From Moritella sp. Urea-trap-13 (lineage in GTDB: Bacteria > Pseudomonadota > Gammaproteobacteria > Enterobacterales > Moritellaceae), in assembly GCF_002836355.1 (NCBI RefSeq), contig NZ_PJCA01000031.1, positions 744,001 through 808,000 on the forward strand: a DNA stretch of 64,000 nucleotides. The letters run 5' to 3'. The position numbers and the translations under genes were made by a program. Position 1 is the stretch's first letter; each line of letters begins with the position of its first letter. This document shows, piece by piece, positions 62,303 through 64,000 of the stretch. The notes under the pieces are model-generated. The model did not search any database, was not told where the DNA came from, and saw only the letters and a program-made list of their open reading frames with translations.

Positions 62303-64000
62303 TTATTCTGTTTCTGTTGCTGTTACCTTGACATCAGTATAGGTAAAAGTTAACTCATCATCTTTCAACTGAATATCAACAGCGCCTCCATTAGACAGTT
62401 TGCCAAACAAGATTTCATTAGCCAAGTTGCGCTTAATTTTATCTTGAATAACACGTGCCATTGGCCTTGCGCCCATGGTTTTATCATAACCTTTATTCGC
62501 TAACCATTTACGCGCGTCATTAGACACATTCAAGGCAACTTGTTTATCATCTAACTGTGCTTCCAATTCAACTAAGAATTTATCCACAACCATATGGATA
62601 ACATCCATATCCAGGTGATTAAACCAAATAATATTATCAAGGCGATTACGGAACTCAGGTGCAAACAGTTTGTTTACTTCCCCTAATGCATCACTATTAT
62701 TATCTTGCTCTTTAAAGCCAATCGATTGACGAACCGTTTCAGTTGCACCAGCATTGGTCGTCATCACTAGAATAATATTACGGAAGTCAGCTTTACGACC
62801 ATTATTATCCGTTAATGTACCGTTATCCATCACTTGTAATAACAAGTTAAATACATCTGGATGCGCTTTTTCGATTTCATCAAGTAGTACAACAGCATGT
62901 GGTTGCTTGATAACCGCATCCGTTAGCAAGCCGCCTTGATCATAACCAACATAACCAGGAGGCGCACCAATCAAGCGTGATACGGTATGACGTTCCATAT
63001 ACTCAGACATATCAAAACGAATTAACTCAACACCCATGATCTTCGCTAAACGTTGGGTAACCTCTGTTTTACCAACACCAGTCGGACCAGCAAATAAGAA
63101 TGAACCAATTGGTTTTCTCTCTGCGCCTAGGCCAGAACGAGATAAACGTATTGCATCAGTCAGTACTTCAATAGCAGGATCTTGACCAAAGACAACCATT
63201 TTCAGATTACGCTCTAAGTTCTTAAGCACATCGCGGTCATTTGAAGATACTGATTTTTCTGGTATACGTGCCATTTTCGCCACAATCGACTCAATTTCAC
63301 CGACACCAATAGTTTTCTTACGTTTGTCCAATGGTAGCAAACGCTGTTTAGCACCCGCTTCATCCATCACATCAATAGCTTTATCTGGCAATTGACGTTC
63401 ATTAATATACTTAGCAGATAGTTCAGTGGCTGCGCGCAACGCTTTCGCGGTATAGCGTACATCATGATGCTCTTCGTAACGTGATTTTAACCCTTGTAGG
63501 ATCTTCACCGTATCATCGATCGATGGCTCTACAACGTCTACTTTTTGGAAACGTCGTGCTAAAGCACTATCTTTTTCAAAGATTTGACTGTATTCCGAAT
63601 ACGTCGTTGAACCAATACAACGTAATGTACCATTACTGAGTAGCGGCTTAATTAAGTTAGCGGCATCAAGTTGCCCGCCTGACGCAGCGCCCGCACCAAT
63701 GATGGTATGGATCTCATCAATAAATAAAATGGCATCATCGTGTTTTTGTAACTGCTTAAGTAACGACTTAAAGCGTTTTTCAAAATCACCACGATATTTA
63801 GTACCAGCAAGTAAAGCACCAAGATCGAGGGAGAATACTTGAGTATTTTTCATCACATCAGGCACTTCTTCGTTCACGATTCGATATGCAAGGCCTTCGG
63901 CAATCGCGGTTTTACCTACCCCTGCCTCACCAACTAATAATGGATTATTCTTACGGCGGCGACACAAAATTTGAATCGTACGGTTAAGCTCTTCGTCACG
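62303..64000 (-). CDS. clpA: ATP-dependent Clp protease ATP-binding subunit ClpA (5' end beyond window)
   Basis: The frame stays open to the window edge, so the start and N-domain are outside. The visible 566 residues hold the end of AAA+ domain 1 (Walker A GEAGVGKT, Walker [26 protein letters not shown]) and complete domain 2 ([30 protein letters not shown]). An IGL-type loop (IGF) near the NNSD segment binds ClpP. ClpA unfolds proteins and feeds them to ClpP, with ClpS as adaptor. Neither clpP nor clpS is visible. The reading just before Met at 63967 (RTIQIL) confirms the continuation. Confidence 0.95.
   Translation of the reverse strand, partial: RDEELNRTIQILCRRRKNNPLLVGEAGVGKTAIAEGLAYRIVNEEVPDVMKNTQVFSLDLGALLAGTKYRGDFEKRFKSLLKQLQKHDDAILFIDEIHTIIGAGAASGGQLDAANLIKPLLSNGTLRCIGSTTYSEYSQIFEKDSALARRFQKVDVVEPSIDDTVKILQGLKSRYEEHHDVRYTAKALRAATELSAKYINERQLPDKAIDVMDEAGAKQRLLPLDKRKKTIGVGEIESIVAKMARIPEKSVSSNDRDVLKNLERNLKMVVFGQDPAIEVLTDAIRLSRSGLGAERKPIGSFLFAGPTGVGKTEVTQRLAKIMGVELIRFDMSEYMERHTVSRLIGAPPGYVGYDQGGLLTDAVIKQPHAVVLLDEIEKAHPDVFNLLLQVMDNGTLTDNNGRKADFRNIILVMTTNAGATETVRQSIGFKEQDNNSDALGEVNKLFAPEFRNRLDNIIWFNHLDMDVIHMVVDKFLVELEAQLDDKQVALNVSNDARKWLANKGYDKTMGARPMARVIQDKIKRNLANEILFGKLSNGGAVDIQLKDDELTFTYTDVKVTATETE

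Overview
The window looks like chromosome of a marine gammaproteobacterium, most likely a Moritella. The main reason is a complete pfaA-pfaB-pfaC-pfaD cluster for long-chain polyunsaturated fatty acid (PUFA) synthesis, with the domain order of the docosahexaenoic acid synthase known from Moritella. The surrounding housekeeping genes (pykF, lpxM-like, asnB, rluF, clpA) fit a Vibrio/Shewanella-type relative. The genus call is inference from gene content; no 16S gene is present.

Bases 1-20,000 are accessory. They hold many small, mostly minus-strand genes with wide AT-rich gaps. I find five imperfect inverted repeats with the design of integron attC sites: GTTATG/CATAAC-like core boxes, arms with an extra unpaired base, and a position just after the stop codon of a minus-strand gene. 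They lie at 566-659, 7102-7198, 15913-16010, 16863-16910 and 19044-19098. No integron integrase lies in the window. The cassettes carry a small membrane protein, a hexapeptide acetyltransferase, a membrane-anchored protein, a small zinc protein, a TIR-TPR protein that may be antiviral, and a 297-residue protein of unknown function. An IS110-type transposase remnant (17369-17545) interrupts this group. Between the cassette groups lie a pilin-like protein, an N4-acetylcytidine amidohydrolase, a metallo-beta-lactamase-fold enzyme, a transglutaminase-like protein, two regulators, a MarR/EamA/FMN-reductase locus with clear palindromes, a DUF1127 protein, a lone holin and SelO.

Bases 20,300-40,000 are the pfa cluster on the minus strand, transcribed A-B-C-D and closed by an intrinsic terminator after pfaD. 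PfaA (2941 residues) has eight tandem acyl carrier domains, and 1340 bp of that stretch is an exact 300-bp tandem repeat. A D17-type thioesterase lies upstream on the same strand. The phosphopantetheinyl transferase (pfaE) and a pfaR-type regulator are not in the window.

Bases 40,800-64,000 are core genome: thioesterase, DUF2132, patatin, pyruvate kinase (candidate Cra site), LpxM-like acyltransferase, asnB, a divergent thiolase/two-domain FabG pair with an AraC regulator, CutC, a NIF3-like domain protein, a potassium channel, a hybrid histidine kinase divergent from a PstS-like protein plus porin, a zinc protein with RluF, a CvfB-like S1 protein, a small acidic protein, and ClpA cut by the window edge. 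No rRNA, tRNA or CRISPR array was found.
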